DNA of 64,000 bases from Elymus sibiricus (GCA_039707655.1 CM077663.1:436187830-436251829); one strand, 5' to 3'. Shown: positions 32,117 to 45,838, counted from the first letter of the stretch. Notes: generated from the letters alone by a model not told the origin. A program made the numbers and translations.

Positions 32117-35100
32117 TGTTGCGGAACGTTGCATGGGAAACAAAAAAAATTCATGCTTCACCCGTCTGAGGTATGAATCCGGGCGAACCGGTCGTAACAA
32201 TTGCAGAGGTGCTCCCTTTACCCTCTACCCGAACAGATCGGGAACGTAGAGAGTAAGCACAGGAGCAAGGCAACCCAGCTTTGCAAGGATATTAAGTCCA
32301 ATTGCTGCATACAATGGCGCGAATTTGTTTTGAATCGAGGTTTATATGTATAAACATGTAGGCGTGATGAACACATCGAATTGCTTCGTTACGAAGCCCC
32401 CAGGTGCTATTTTGAACATTCTATTTGACGTGAGTATTCGCACATGAAGTACAATTGGTTCGGTTAAGCCGAACACACCTGGGGATAATCTAAGAAGACC
32501 CTACAAAAGAAGAACAACAAATGGACTGTCATTGTGAATCTTCTCTGCATCTGTACGCACAAGAATCTCTACATACAACCAAAGAAGATACATAATCACA
32601 GTTCGCATATATATCCAAGTGATGACTGAAGCTTACGACTTATGGACAGCACGACTATTTAAGCTGGTCGAGTTGTTGCTCGTGCGGAGAGGTGGGACTA
32701 AACCAAAATACTACAGCTTTATGTGGCAGGCTCGAGAAGGATCATATATTTGCCGAGCTCATCCCTTGGGGCACTCGGCAACATAGTGACCCCAGGACTT
32801 TCTCACGTACATGTCATCACTGGCCTTGCTAGCTGTTAGGTTTTTCCCTTATAACGAAAATCAGCATATACGTATATTTTTATTTGTAGACCAAAAACCA
32901 TCGATCTGCACGTGCATATGCATGCGCATACGGGCGGGTGGTGGACACAACCCGATAAAACAAGAGCTATGGAGACACGGTAAGTATATGGACTAACGAA
33001 GAGCGACCGAATAGTAGGGCAGTATGGATTAGCACAGTCCAATATAACAAGAGCGACCCAGACGTGCAGTATAGACCGACGAAGTTTAATGCAATGATTC
33101 AAAAGAGCTAAGCGTTGATATGTGTGTTTCGCATGTAGTTGAGATCCCAGTGTGGGTGGCACAAACCCCGCTCAAACCATCGGGTAGACGGTCTGGTAAA
33201 ACAAGAGCGACTGAGACGAGCTCTATGGACCGACGAAGCTTAATGCATGCAATGATTCAAAAAAGAGCCGAGCACCGCAGAGCTAGCTTAATGAAATGAT
33301 CTGACAGATAAAACAAGACGAGCGAGACACGCAGTATGTACCGACGGAGCTTAATGAAATGAGTCAAAAAAGAGGGGCGTCGTCAGTTGGCAGTTAACTT
33401 GACCGGTTACGCCTGGTTTCGTATGTACGTAGCTGAAATCCTAGTTGTGAGCTAAGCGTTGATATACGCGCTGCATGTATTTCAGATCCGAGTGGGTGCC
33501 CTCAACCCCGCTCAAACCATCGGGTGGACAATCCGATACAACAAGAATGACCGAGACACGGGCAATATATAGACCAACAAAGAGCGACCGAATCGGGAAT
33601 TATGGATCGAAGCAGTCCAATAAAACAAAAACGACCGAGACGGGCAGTATAGACCGACGAAGCTTAATGCAATGATTCAAAAAAGAACCGAGCACCATGT
33701 AGCTTAATGAAATGATGCGAAGGATTTTTTTTTCGCCGAGTCGTTTTTCGTTAGAACCTGGCAAACGACACTGCTCTGCCGAGTTACAAATTACCGCCGA
33801 GTTCATGTACGGATAAAAACTCGGCACACAGAAATTCACCGGGTGCCCGATAGAATGCACTCAGTGAAGAATTGGAACTTGGGACAAAATGCGATTCTAT
33901 TAGTATATGAACTATGTAGGTGGATCAGATACCATGAGTAGAACTTACGACAACAGATATATATATATATACGCATACATGAAAACCAAAATGGCAACAA
34001 ATTTTGCAAACAAATATTTCCTCCGTTCTGAAATATAAGACGTTTTGCCAAATGTGGCAACAAAAATCAATGGGGTAACTAGTGTCGCAACAAATTGGTA
34101 AATTTATGTGGTAAAATGTGCAGTTTACTCTCAAACTATTTTGCATAGTAGGTATTGTCTTCGCCTAACCAATCTAAATATAGTTTTTATATCAATAGAA
34201 TTTACTACATAATTAATTTTTATGGGGACCGTTGCTGCTCGCCCGTCCCCTTCATGCTATGCTTGAATACAAAGCTCTAATCTGCGATGTGCTTGAGGAA
34301 AAGCTCTGATTCGACGTGCCCTGTGTGCACCTTTCACGTGGTGAATTCCCCATCAACACTCCATTTGTTTGCCGCGGTGTGCCTCCGTTACCATCCGGCC
34401 CCTCCGGTGCACAGCGACGCCAACAACGATATCTTATCTTATTATCCTGCCATCAGAGGAGAACCACCGTTGTTCAGTGATTCTCGAGCGTTCATTTGGG
34501 TTGCTAGGGGCGATGCTGCTCTTAGCACCACAAGCTTTTCGATCAATCTAGGTGCCTGTCACCTTCTTAGATAGCGACCGCCCCCATATTCATGCTATCA
34601 CACATGTGAGTAGGCTCATGAGCATCATACATTTGGGGTCGTTGTTTGGCTGAAATTTTCACAACCGTATGTTTGTTCTTTTTGCATTAGTCATTTGGAT
34701 GGACATTCAATCACATGCTAATATATTTTCTCCGTTTTAAAATGTAAGACGTTTTGTCGAGGAAATATTAACATTAAAAACTTGATAAGTTCAAGAATGA
34801 CGACAAAGCAAATATCTTCAAGCATCTTGATTATATATAGGAGACCGGATAACTTTGGCTCAGTTAACACATACTATATATAAGATGAGGATGTCATATT
34901 TTTGAGAAGGAGAACAGTTTCATTATTTACTAATAAACTGTAAAATTGTTCTTTGGATGTGGTTGGGTCTAGGTTCAAAAAAATTATCCCCATTATATTC
35001 GTGTTAGTTCGGAAGGACTACCGATTACCGAACATATCCTGGACAAGCATCGGCCGTTTTCAAATTAATGAAATGAAACCAAAAGAAATATTCTGACCAG

Positions 35101-35428
35101 ACATGTGCTTATATTAGATACAATTATTAAATGTAGTGGTAGAGACCTCCAAGGCTCCATTAGCCCTGTCCCATTGAAAGAGGCACAGGGGCAATCAGTT
35201 GCCACAACCTTTTGACGTATAGCTTTCATGTCTCATTCAGTATTATTCGAGAGATTTACATGAAAGATTCAGAGTGGATACGAGGGCCGGTACCAATCGA
35301 AGAATGAGTAGATCTGGCCCAAGGCATTCATATGTAGATGATGGAGACAGCTTTAAAAATGCTACTTTTAACATGTTTTGAATTGTTAATGGGGTTATTT
35401 CATGCTCCATATGTGAGAAGGATCTTAC
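32117..35428 (+). repeat. Tandem unit 4 (3312 bp)
   Basis: It shares 'tttcagatcc' (33480) and 'cttgaatacaaag' (34262) with unit 3, so units 3 and 4 look like a recent duplication pair. The layout is otherwise as in unit 1. Confidence 0.95.
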
Positions 35429-37263
35429 TGTTGCGGAACGTTGCATGGGAAACAAAAAAAATTCATGCTTCACCCGTCTGAGGTATGAATCCGGGCGAAC
35501 CGGTCGTAACAATCGCAGAGGTGCTCCCTTTACCCTCTACCCGAACAGATCGGGAACGTAGAGAGTAAGCACAGGAGCAAGGCAACCCAGCTTTGCAAGG
35601 ATCTTAAGTCCAATTGCTGCATACAACGGCGCGAATTTGTTTTGAATCGAGGTTTATATGTATAAACATGTACGCGTCATGAACACATCGAATTGCTTCG
35701 TTACGAAGCCCCCAGGTGCTATTTTGAACATTCTATTTGACATGAGTATTCGCACATGAAGTACAATTAGTTCGGTTAAGCCGAACACACCTGGGGATAA
35801 TCTAAGAAGACCCTACAAATGAAGAACAACAAATGGACTGTCATTGTGAATCTTCTCTGCATCTGTACGCACAAGAATCTCTACATACAACCAAAGAAGA
35901 TACATAATCACAGTTCGCATATATATCCAAGTGATGACTGAAGCTTACGACTTATGGACAGCACGACTATTTATGCTGGTCGAGCTGTTGCTCGTGCGGA
36001 GAGGTGGGACTAAACCAAAATACTACAGCTTTATGTGGCAGGCTCGCGAAGGATCATATCTTTTCCGAGCTCATCCCTTGGGGCACTCGGCAACATAGTG
36101 ACCCCAGGACTTTGTCACGTACATGTCATCACTGGCCTTGCTAGCTGTTAGGTTTTTCCCTTATAACGAAAATCAGCATATACGTATATTTTTATTTGTA
36201 GACCAAAAACCATCGATCTGCACGTGCATATGCATGCGCATACGGGCGGGCGGTGGACACAACCCGATAAAACAAGAGCTATGGAGACACGGTAAGTATA
36301 TGGACTAACGAAGAGCGACCGAATAGTAGGGCAGTATGGATTAACACAGTCCAATATAACAAGAGCGACCCAGACGGGCAGTATAGACCGACGAAGCTTA
36401 ATGCAATGATTCAAAAGAGCTAAGCGTTGATATGTGTGTTTCGCATGTAGTTGAGATCACAGTGTGGGTGGCACAAACCCCGCTCAAACCATCGGGTAGA
36501 CGGTCCGGTAAAACAAGAGCGACTGAGACGAGCTCTATGGACCGACGAAGCTTAATGCATGCAATGATTGAAAAAAGAGCCGAGCACCGCAGAGCTAGCT
36601 TAATGAAATGATCTGACAGATAAAACAAGACGAGCGAGACACGCAGTATGGACCGACGGAGCTTAATGAAATGAGTCAAAAAAGAGGGGCGTCGTCAGTT
36701 GGCAGTTAATTTGACCGGTTACGCCTGGTTTCGTATGTATGTAGCTGAAATCCTAGTTGTGAGCTAAGCGTTGATATACGCGCTGCATGTAGTTGAGATC
36801 TGAGTGGGTGCCCTCAACCCCGCTCAAACCATCAGGTGGACAATCCGATACAACAAGAATGACCGAGACACGGGCAATATATAGACCAACAAAGAGCGAC
36901 CGAATCGGGAATTATGGATCGAAGCAGTCCAATAAAACAAAAACGACCGAGACGGGCAGTATAGACCGACGAAGCCTTAATGCAATGATTCAAAAAAGAA
37001 CCGAGCACCATGTAGCTTAATGAAATGATGCGAAGGATTTTTTTGTTCGCCGAGTCGTTTTTCGTCAGAACCTGGCAAACGACACTGCTCTGCCGAGTTA
37101 CAAATTACCGCCGAGTTCATGTACGGATAAAAACTCGGCAGACAGAAATTCACCGAGTGCCCGATAGAATGCACTCAGTGAAGAATTGGAACTCGGGACA
37201 AAATGCGATTCTATTAGTATATGAACTATGTAGGTGGATCAGACACCATGAGTAGAGCTTACG

Positions 37264-37341
<78 letters not shown>

Positions 37342-38791
37342 CGCATACATGAAAACCTAAATGGCAACAAATTTTGCAAACAAATATTTCCTCCGTTCTG
37401 AAATATAAGACGTTTTGCCAAATGTGGCAACAAAAATCAATGGGGTAACTAGTGTCGCAACAAATTGGTAAATTTATGTGGTAAAATGTGCAGTTTACTC
37501 TCAAACTATTTTGCATAGTAGGTATTGTCATCGCCTAACCAATCTAAATATAGTTTTTATATCAATAGAATTTACTACATAATTTTTATGGGGACCGTTG
37601 CTGCTCGCCCGTCCCCTTCATGCTATGCTTGAGGACAAAGCTCTAATCTGCGATATGCTTGAGGAAAAACTATGATTCGACGTGCCCTGTGTGCACCTTT
37701 CACGTGGTGAATTCCCCATCAACACTCCATTTGTTTGCCGCGGTGTGCCTCCGATACCATCCGGCCCCTCCGGTGCACAGCGACGCCAACAACGATATCT
37801 TATCTTATTATCCTGCCATCAGAGGAGGACCACCGTTGTTCAGTGATTCTCGAGCGTTCATTTGGGTTGCTAGGGGCGATGCTGCTCTTAGCACCACAAG
37901 CTTTTCGATCAATCTAGGTGCCTGTCACCTTCTTAGATAGCGACCGCCCCCATATTCATTCTATCACACATGTGAGTAGGCTCATGAGCATCATACATTT
38001 GGGGTCGTTGTTTGGCTGAAATTTTCACAACCGTATGTTTGTTCTTTTTGCATTAGTCATTTGGATGGACATTCAATCACATGCTAATATATTTTCTCCG
38101 TTTTAAAATGTAAGACGTTTTGTCGAGGAAATATTAACATTAAAAACTTGATAAGTTCAAGAATGACGACAAAGCAAATATCTTCAAGCATCTTGATTAT
38201 ATATAGGAGACCGGATAACTTTGGCTCAGTTAACACATACTATATGTAAGATGAGCATGTCATATTTTAGAGAAGGAGCACAGTTTCATTATTTTACTAA
38301 TAAACTGTATAATTGTTCTTTGGATGTGGTTGGGTCTAGGTTCAGAAAAATTCTCCCCATTATATTCGTGTTAGTTCGGAAGGACTACCGATTACCGAAC
38401 ATATCCTGGACAAGCATCGGCCGTTTTCAAGTTAATGAAATGAAACCAAAAGAAATATTCTGACCGGACATGTGCTTATATTAGATGCAATTATTAAATG
38501 TAGTGGTAGAGACCTCCAAGGCTCCATTAGCCCTGTCCCATTGAAAGAGGCACAGGGGCAATCAGTTGCCACAACCTTTTGACGTATAGCTTTCATGTCT
38601 CATTCAATATTATTCGATAGATTTACATGAAAGATTCAGAGTGGATACGAGGGTACCAATCGAAGAATGAGTAGATCTGGCCCAAGGCATTCATATGTAG
38701 ATGATGGAGACAGCTTTAAAAATGCTAGTTTTAACATGTTTTGAATTGTTAATGGGGTTATTTCATGCTCCATACGTGAGAAGGATCTTAC
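35429..38791 (+). repeat. Tandem unit 5 (3363 bp), most divergent, next to the full Copia insertion
   Basis: This last unit carries more private differences than units 1-4, for example 'ttatgctggtcgagctg' near 35972 and a different AT run of about 34 dinucleotides at 37269-37337, which accounts for much of its extra length. The right part has variants shared with the single core at 61.2 kb ('catactatatgtaagatgagcatg' at 38238 and 61262). It ends at the left LTR of the intact Copia element. Confidence 0.93.
37269..37337. repeat. (AT)n microsatellite, expanded in unit 5
   Basis: About 34 AT repeats, against 8-10 at the equivalent sites in units 1-4 (for example 24017-24033 and 27331-27347). 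Confidence 0.97.
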
Positions 38792-40539
38792 TGTTGCGGA
38801 ACGTTGCATGGGAAACAAAAAAATTTCCTACGCACATACAAGATCTATCCATGGTGATGATCATCTACGAGAGGAGAGATCGGATCAACATACCCTTGTA
38901 GATCGCTAAGCGGGAAGCGTTAAGAAACGCGGTTGATGTAGTCGAACGTCTTCGCGATCCAAATCGCAAGCCGTCCCGCGATCCAATCACGATCTAGTGC
39001 CGAACGAACGGCACCTCCGCGTTCAGCACACGTACAGCTCGATGACGATCTCCGCCTTCTTGATCCAGCAAAAGGGGGCGGAGAGGTAGATGAGTTCTCC
39101 GGCAGCACGATGGCGTGGTGGCGGTGGTGGTGAACTAATCCGGCAGGGCTTCGCCGAGCTCTACTGAACTAATCTAGACAAAGAAGACGATCTATGGAGG
39201 AGAGGGCAGCACGTGGCTTTTCAGGTGGTGGCTGCCGTCAAAACCTCCACTATATATAGGAGGAAGGGGTAGGTGGGCTTGCCTTGGCCCCTCCTCCAAG
39301 GAGGAGAGGTTCGGCCGAAGTAGAGGGAGAGTCCACCTCCCACAAGGGAGGTGGACACCCTTGGGAGGACTCCTCCTCCACCTCCTCTCTCATGTTTGGC
39401 GCATGGACCTCTTGGGGCTGGCTGCCCAAGCCCACCAGGGACTGGTGCGCCACCTCCTAGGCCCATGTGGTCCCCGGGGTAGGTGGGCCCCTCCCGGTGG
39501 ACCCCCGGAACCCTTTTGGCACTCCCGGTACAATACCAGAAATCTCCGAAACTATTCCGGAACCCGAATACCACTTTTCTATATATAAATCTTTACCTCC
39601 GGACCATTCCAGAGCTCCTCATGACGTCCAGGATCTCATCCGGGACTCCGAACAACCTTCGGTCACCAACACATATAACTCAATAATACTGAAACGTCAC
39701 CGAACCTTAAGTGTGCAGACCCTGCGGGTTCGAGAACTATGTAAACATGACCGAGACATTCTCCGGTCAATAACCAATAGCGGGACCTGGATGCCCATAT
39801 TGGTTCCTACATATTCTACGAAGATCTTTATCGGTTGAATCTCTATGTCAAGGATTCAGTTAATCTCGTATGTTGTTCCCTTTGTCCATCGGTATGTTAC
39901 TTGCCCGAGATTCGATCGTCGGTATCTCCATACCTAGTTCAATCTCGTTACAAGCAAGTCTCTTTACTAGTTCCATAAGACAAGATCCCGTGACTAACTC
40001 TTTAGTCACATTGCTTGCAAGCTTGTTGTGATGTTGTATTACCGAGTGGGCCCAGAGATACCTCTCCGTCAAACGGAGTGACAAATCCCAGTCTCGATCC
40101 ACGTCAACCCAACAGACACCCTCGAAGATACCTGTAGAGCACCTTTATAGTCACCCAATTATGTTGCGACGTTTGATACACACAAGGTACTCCTCCGCTG
40201 TCAGTGAGTTATACTTGACATGCAGAAAACAGTAGCAATAAACTGACACGATCACATGCTACGTTCATAGTTTGGGTCTTGTCCATCACATCATTCTCCT
40301 ATTGATGTGATCCCGTTATCAAATGAAAACTCTTGTCTATCGCCAGGAAACCTTGACCATCTTTGATCAACGAGCTAGTCCATTAGAGGCTTACTAGGGA
40401 CAGTGTGTTGTCTATGTATCCACACATGTATTTGAGTTTCCAATCAATACAATTCTAGCATGGATAATAAACGATTATCATGAACAAGGAAATATAATAA
40501 TAACTATTTTATTATTGCCTCTAGGGCATATTTCCAACA
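38792..40539 (-). repeat. Left (3') LTR of Copia element 1
   Basis: It begins tgttgcggaacgttgcat and ends gggcatatttccaaca. A TATA-like tatatatagg at 39253 on the plus strand and GC-rich leader sequence occupy the first third. It lacks about 26 bp (the catgatctcatggtcatagg region) present at 47270 and 62871. Confidence 0.93.
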
Positions 40540-40555
40540 GTCTCCCACTTGCACT
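40540..40555 (-). other. Polypurine tract of Copia element 1
   Basis: Read on the minus strand, the bases directly upstream of the 3' LTR are gtgcaagtgggagac, a purine-rich stretch in the place where plus-strand DNA synthesis is primed. Confidence 0.7.
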
Positions 40556-40589
40556 AGAGTCAATAATCTAGCCCACATCACTATGTGAT

Positions 40590-43500
40590 TTACATTGTAA
40601 TGAATCTAACACCCATACAGTTCTGGTGTTGATCATGCTTCGCTCGTGGAAGAGGCTTAGTCAACGGGTCTGCAACATTCAGATCCGTGTGCACTTTGGA
40701 AATACTTATGTCCTCCTCCTTGATATAATTGCGGATGGAATTGAAGCGTCGCTTTATGTGTCTGGTCCTCTTGTGAAACCTTGGTTCCTTGGCTAGAGCA
40801 ATGGCACCAGTGTTGTCACAGAACAGAGTCATTGGATCCAGTGCACTGGGCACAACTCCAAGATCTGTCATGAACTCCTTCGTCCAGACACCTTCTTTAG
40901 CCGCCTTTGAGGCAGCTATGTACTCCGCTTTGCATGTATAATCAGCTACCACCCTTTGCTTGGAACTGCACCAGCTTACTGCACCCCCATTGAGAATAAA
41001 TATGTATCCGGTTTGAGACTTAGAATCATCCGAATCAGTGTCAAAGCTTGCATCGACGTAACCCTTTACGACGAGCTCTTTATCACCTCCATATACGAGA
41101 AACATTTCCTTAGTCCTTTTCAGGTACTTCAGAATATTCTTGACCGCTGTCCAGTGTTCCATTCCTGGATCACTTTGAAACCTTCCTGCCATACTTATGG
41201 CACGGATGACATCAGGTCTTGTGCACAGCATTGCATACATGATTGAGCCTATGGCTGAAGCATAGCGAACGACACTCATCTTTTCTCGATCTTCTGCAGT
41301 CACTGGGCATTGAGTCTTACTCAACTTCAAACCTTGCAATACAGGCAAGAAATCTTTCTTGGACTGTTCCATTTTGAACTTCTTCAAAACTTTGTCAAGG
41401 TATGTGCTCTGTGAAAGTCCTATTAAGCGTCTTGATCAATCTCTATAGATCTTGATGCCTAATATGCAAGCAGCTTCTCCTAGGTCCTTCATTGAAAAAC
41501 TCTTATTCAAATAATCCTTTATGCTTCCCAAAAGTTCTATATTGTTTCCAATCAGCAATATGTCATCCACATATAATATTAGAAACGCTATAGAGCTCCC
41601 ACTCACTTTCTTGTAAATACAAGCTTCTCCATAAACTTGTATAAACCCAAACGCCTTGATCACCTCATCAAAGCGTTGATTCTAACTCCGAGATGCTTGC
41701 ACCAGTCCATAAATGGATTGCTGGAGTTTGCATACTTTGTCAACATTCTCTGGATCGACAAAACCTTCCTGGTGCATCATATACAACTCTTCCTTAAGGA
41801 AACCGTTAAGGAACGCTGTTTTGACATCCATCTGCCAAATTTCATAATCGAAAAATGCAGCTATTGCTAACATGATTCTGACGGACTTAAGCATCGCTAC
41901 GGGTGAGAAAGTCTCATCGTAGTCAACTCCTTGAACTTGTAAAACCCCTTTGCCACAAGTCGAGCTTTATAGACGGTGATATTACCGTCCGCGTCCGTCT
42001 TCTCTTAAAGATCCATTTATTCTGAATGGCTTTTCGCCCTTCAGGTAATACTTCGAAAGTCCACACTTTGTTTTCATACATGGATCCTATCTCGGATTTT
42101 ATGGACTCTAACCATTTGTTGGAATCCAGGCCCACCATCGCTTCTCCATAGCTCGTAGGTTCATCGTTGTCTAACAACATGACTTATAAGACAGGGTTAC
42201 CGTTCCACTCAGGAGCAGTACGTGCCCTTGTCGACCTACGAGGTTCGATAGCAACTTGATCCGAAGCTACATGATCATCATCATCAGCTTCCTCTTCAAC
42301 TGATGTAGGCTCCACAGAAACATCTTTCTGCGCTGCGCTACTCTCTGGTTGAAGTAAATGTTCTACAACCTCATCAAGTTCTATCTTCCTCCCACTCAAT
42401 TCTTTCAAGAGAAACAATTTCTCAAGAAAAGTTCCATTTTTAGCGACAAACACTTTTCCTTCGGATCTGAGATAGAAGGTATACCCAACTGTCTCTTTTG
42501 GGTATCCTATGAAGACGCATTTCTCCGCTTTGGGTTCCAGCTTTTCAGGCTGAAGCTTTTTGACATAAGCATCACATCCCCAAACTTTAAGAAACGACAA
42601 CTTTGGTTTCTTGACAAACCACAGTTCATATGGCGTCGTCTCAATGGATTTTGATCGTGCCCTATTTAAAGTGAATGCAGCTGTCTCTAATGCATAACCC
42701 CAAAACGATAACGGCAAATAGGCAAGAGACATCATAGAACACACCATATCCAATAAAGTACGATTACGACGTTCGGACACACCATTATGCTGTGGTGTTC
42801 CAGGCGGTGTCAACTGTGAAACAATTCCACATTGTCTTAAGTGAGTGCCAAACTCATAACTCAGATATTCTGCTCCTCGATCAGATCGTAGAAATTTAAT
42901 CTTCTTGTTACGATAATTCTCAACTTCACTCTGAAATTGCTTGAACTTTTCAAACGTTTGAGACTTGTGTGTCATTAAGTAAATATACCCATATCTACTT
43001 AAGTCATCGGTGAAGGTGAGAAAATAACGATATCCACTGCGTGCCTCAATGCTCATCGGACTGCACACATTAGTATGTACGATTTCCAATAAGTCACTTG
43101 CGCGCTCCATTGTTCCGGAGAACGGAGTCCTAGTCATCTTGCCCATGAGGCATGGTTCACATGTGGCAAGTGATTCAAAATCAAGTGACTCCAAAAGTCC
43201 ATCAGCATGGAGTATCATCATGCGTTTTACACCAATATGACCTAAGCGGCAGCGCCACAAGAAAGTGGTACTATCATTATCAACTCTACATCTTTTGGCA
43301 TCAATGTTATGAACATGTGTGTCATCACTATCGAGATTCAATAAGAATAAACCCCTCACATTGGGTGCATGACCATAAAATATATTACTCATATAAATAG
43401 AACAACCATTATTCTCTGATTTAAATGAGTAACCGTCTCGCAATAAACAAGATCCAGATATAATGTTCATGCTTAACGCAGGCACTAAATAACAACTATT

Positions 43501-43824
43501 CAGGTTCATCACTAATCCCGATGGTAATTGAAGTGAGAGAGTGCCGACGGCGATCGAATCAACCTTGGAACCATTTCCCACGCGCATCGTCACTTCGTCC
43601 TTCGCCAACCTCCGTCTATTCCGTAGTTCCTGCTTTGAGTTGCAAATGTGAGCAACCGAACCGGTATCAAATACCCAGGCACTAGAACGAGAGTTGGTGA
43701 GGTACACATCAATAACATGTATATCATATATACCTTGTTTGGTGTTGGCCGCCTTATTGTCGGCCAGATACTTGGGGCAGTTCCGCTTCCAGTGACCAGT
43801 CCCCTTGCAATGAAAGCACTCAAT
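40590..43824 (-). pseudogene. Copia element 1 zinc knuckle, protease, integrase, RT and RNase H remnant
   Basis: Downstream of a stop at 43825 the frame reads the zinc knuckle CFHCKGTGHWKRNC, the protease motif VFDTGSVAHICN, then a GAG-pre-integrase zinc site (H and C residues) and the integrase core. The integrase triad is damaged: the usual HTD reads HTN (EIVHTNVCSPM), while the second D (FLRSDRGAEY) and the E (VSERRNRTLL) are kept. A stop lies at 42184. Reverse transcriptase follows in pieces: KWIFKRRRTRT with a frameshift, WQMDVKTAFLNG, and LYVDDILLIGN, the YVDD catalytic motif. Stops come after ASRS and IYRD. The 41387-40590 ORF is the RNase H part, with VKGYVDASFD, CKAEYIAAS and HIKRRFNSIR. 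These enzymes normally process, integrate and copy the element. This copy cannot do so. Confidence 0.9.
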
Positions 43825-44570
43825 TTATGGCTTGGGTCCAGCCTTGGGTTTCTTCATGGGAGGGGCAACTGCTTTGCCACTCTTCTTGGAGTTACCCTTC
43901 TTGCCCTTGAGATTTTTCTTGAAACTAGTGGTTTTATTGACCATCAACACTTGATGTTCTTTCTGAATTTCTGACTCAGCGACTTTCAGCATCGCAAACA
44001 GCTCGGCGACTGATTTATTCATCCCTTGCATGTTATAGTTCAACACAAAGCCTTTATAGCTAGGTGGCAGTGATTGAAGAACTCTGTCAGTGATTACCTC
44101 TGGTGGGAGAACAATTCCCAATTCAGCCAGACGATTGGAATACCCAGACATTCTGAGTATGTGTTCACTGACAGACCCGTTCTCCTCCATCTTGCAAGGA
44201 TAGAACTTATCGGAGGTCTCATACCTCTCAATCCGGGCATTCTTTTCAAAAATGAACTTCAACTCCTGGAACATCTCATATGCTCCATGACGTTCAAAAC
44301 TTCTTTGAAGTCCCGATTCTAAGCCATACAAAATTGAAATTTTAACTACTGAGTAGTCCTCCAGACGCGACTGCCAGACGTTCATAACATCTTGAGTCGC
44401 CGGTTGGGGGGCGCATCACCAAGCGGTGCATCAAGGACATAAGCCTTTTGGGAAACCGTGAGGACAATCCTCAGATTTCGGGCCCAGTCTACAAAGTTAC
44501 TTCCGTCATCTTTCAGCTTGGCTTTCTCTAGGAACGCATTAAAATTCAAGGGTGCTACTGCGCGAGCCAT
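43825..44570 (-). pseudogene. Copia element 1 gag (capsid) remnant
   Basis: The start MARAVAPLNFNAFLEKAKLK at 44570 is the usual gag start of this family. A one-base deletion near 44400, after GDAPPNR, shifts the frame. It continues NVWQSRLEDYSVVKISILYG to a basic tail (KKNLKGKKGNSKKSGK) and a stop at 43825-43827, just before the zinc knuckle. Capsid protein would package element RNA. This copy is broken. Confidence 0.88.
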
Positions 44571-45838
44571 TGATCTACAACATAAATTTGCAAAGATTAC
44601 TTAGACTATTGTTCAAGATAATGAGTTTAATTAATCATATTACTAAAAAACTCCCACTCAAATTGACATCCCTCTAGTCATTTGAGTGACACATGATCCA
44701 AATTCACCAACCCAAGTACGATCATCACGTGAGATGAGTTGGCTTCAATGGTGAACATCTCTTTGTTGATCATATCTACTATATTACTCATGTTCGACCT
44801 TTCTGTCTCTTGTGTTCCGAGGCCATGTCTGTACATGCTAGGCTCGTCAAGTTTAACCCGAGTGTTCCGCATGTGCAAAACTGTCTTGCACCTGTTGTAT
44901 GTGAACGTAGAGTCTATCACACCCGATCATCACGTGGTGTCTCGAAACGACCAACTTTCGCAACGGTGCACACTCGGGGAGAACACAATTTTATCTTGAA
45001 ATTTTAGTGAGGGATCACCTTATAATGCTACCGTCGTCCTAAGCAAAAGAAGATGCATAAAAAAGGATTAACATCACATGCAAATCATAAGTGACATGAT
45101 GTGACCATGATCTTGTGCTTTTGATCTCTATCTCCAAAGCACCTGCATGATCTCCATCGTCACCGGCACAACACCATGATCTCCATCATGATCTCCATCA
45201 TCGTGTTTCCATCGAGGTTATCGCGCCAACCATGCTTGTACTACTATTGCTACAGTTTAACGATAAAGTAAAGCATTACGAAGCGCTTAATGATTGACAC
45301 GCAGGTCATACAATAATTAAAGACAACCCTATGGCTCCTGCTGGTTGTCGTAGCATCGACATGCAAGTCGATATTAAGTATTACAACATGATCATCTCAT
45401 ACATCAAATATATATCATAATGTCTTTGGCCATATCATATCACAACATACCCTGCAAAAACAAGTTAGACGTCCTCTAATTTGTTGTTGCATGTTTTACG
45501 TTGCTGCTATGGGTATCTAGTAAGAATGCTTCTTACCTACGCAAAACCACAACGGTGATATGCAAGTTGCTATTTAACCTTCTACAAGGACCGCCTCTGT
45601 CGAATCCGATTCAACTAAAGTTGGAGAGACAGACACCCGCTAGCCATCTTTATGCAACAAGTTGCATGTCAGTCGATGGAACCGGTCTCTTGTACGTGGA
45701 CGAGTAAGGTTGGTCCGGGCCGCTTCATCCAACAATACCGCTGAATCAAGAAAAGACTAAGGAGGGAAGCAATCTGAATATCAACGCCCACAAACTCCTT
45801 TGTGTTCTACTCGAGATGTCATCTACGCATAGACCTAG
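44571..45838. other. Non-coding 5' leader of Copia element 1
   Basis: This 1.3-kb stretch lies between the PBS and gag on the minus strand. Such a long untranslated leader is usual for BARE/Angela-type elements. No gene was recognised. It has short repeats such as 'catgatctccatc' at 45175-45205. Confidence 0.6.

Noticed and set aside
37150..37531. ORFs with long Ile-Tyr repeats
   Set aside because: Translation of the AT microsatellite.
22176..38791. CRISPR-like or rDNA-spacer-like repeated array
   Set aside because: Units of 3.3 kb with no short regular repeats and unique spacers, and no rRNA sequence at either end; the genome is eukaryotic.
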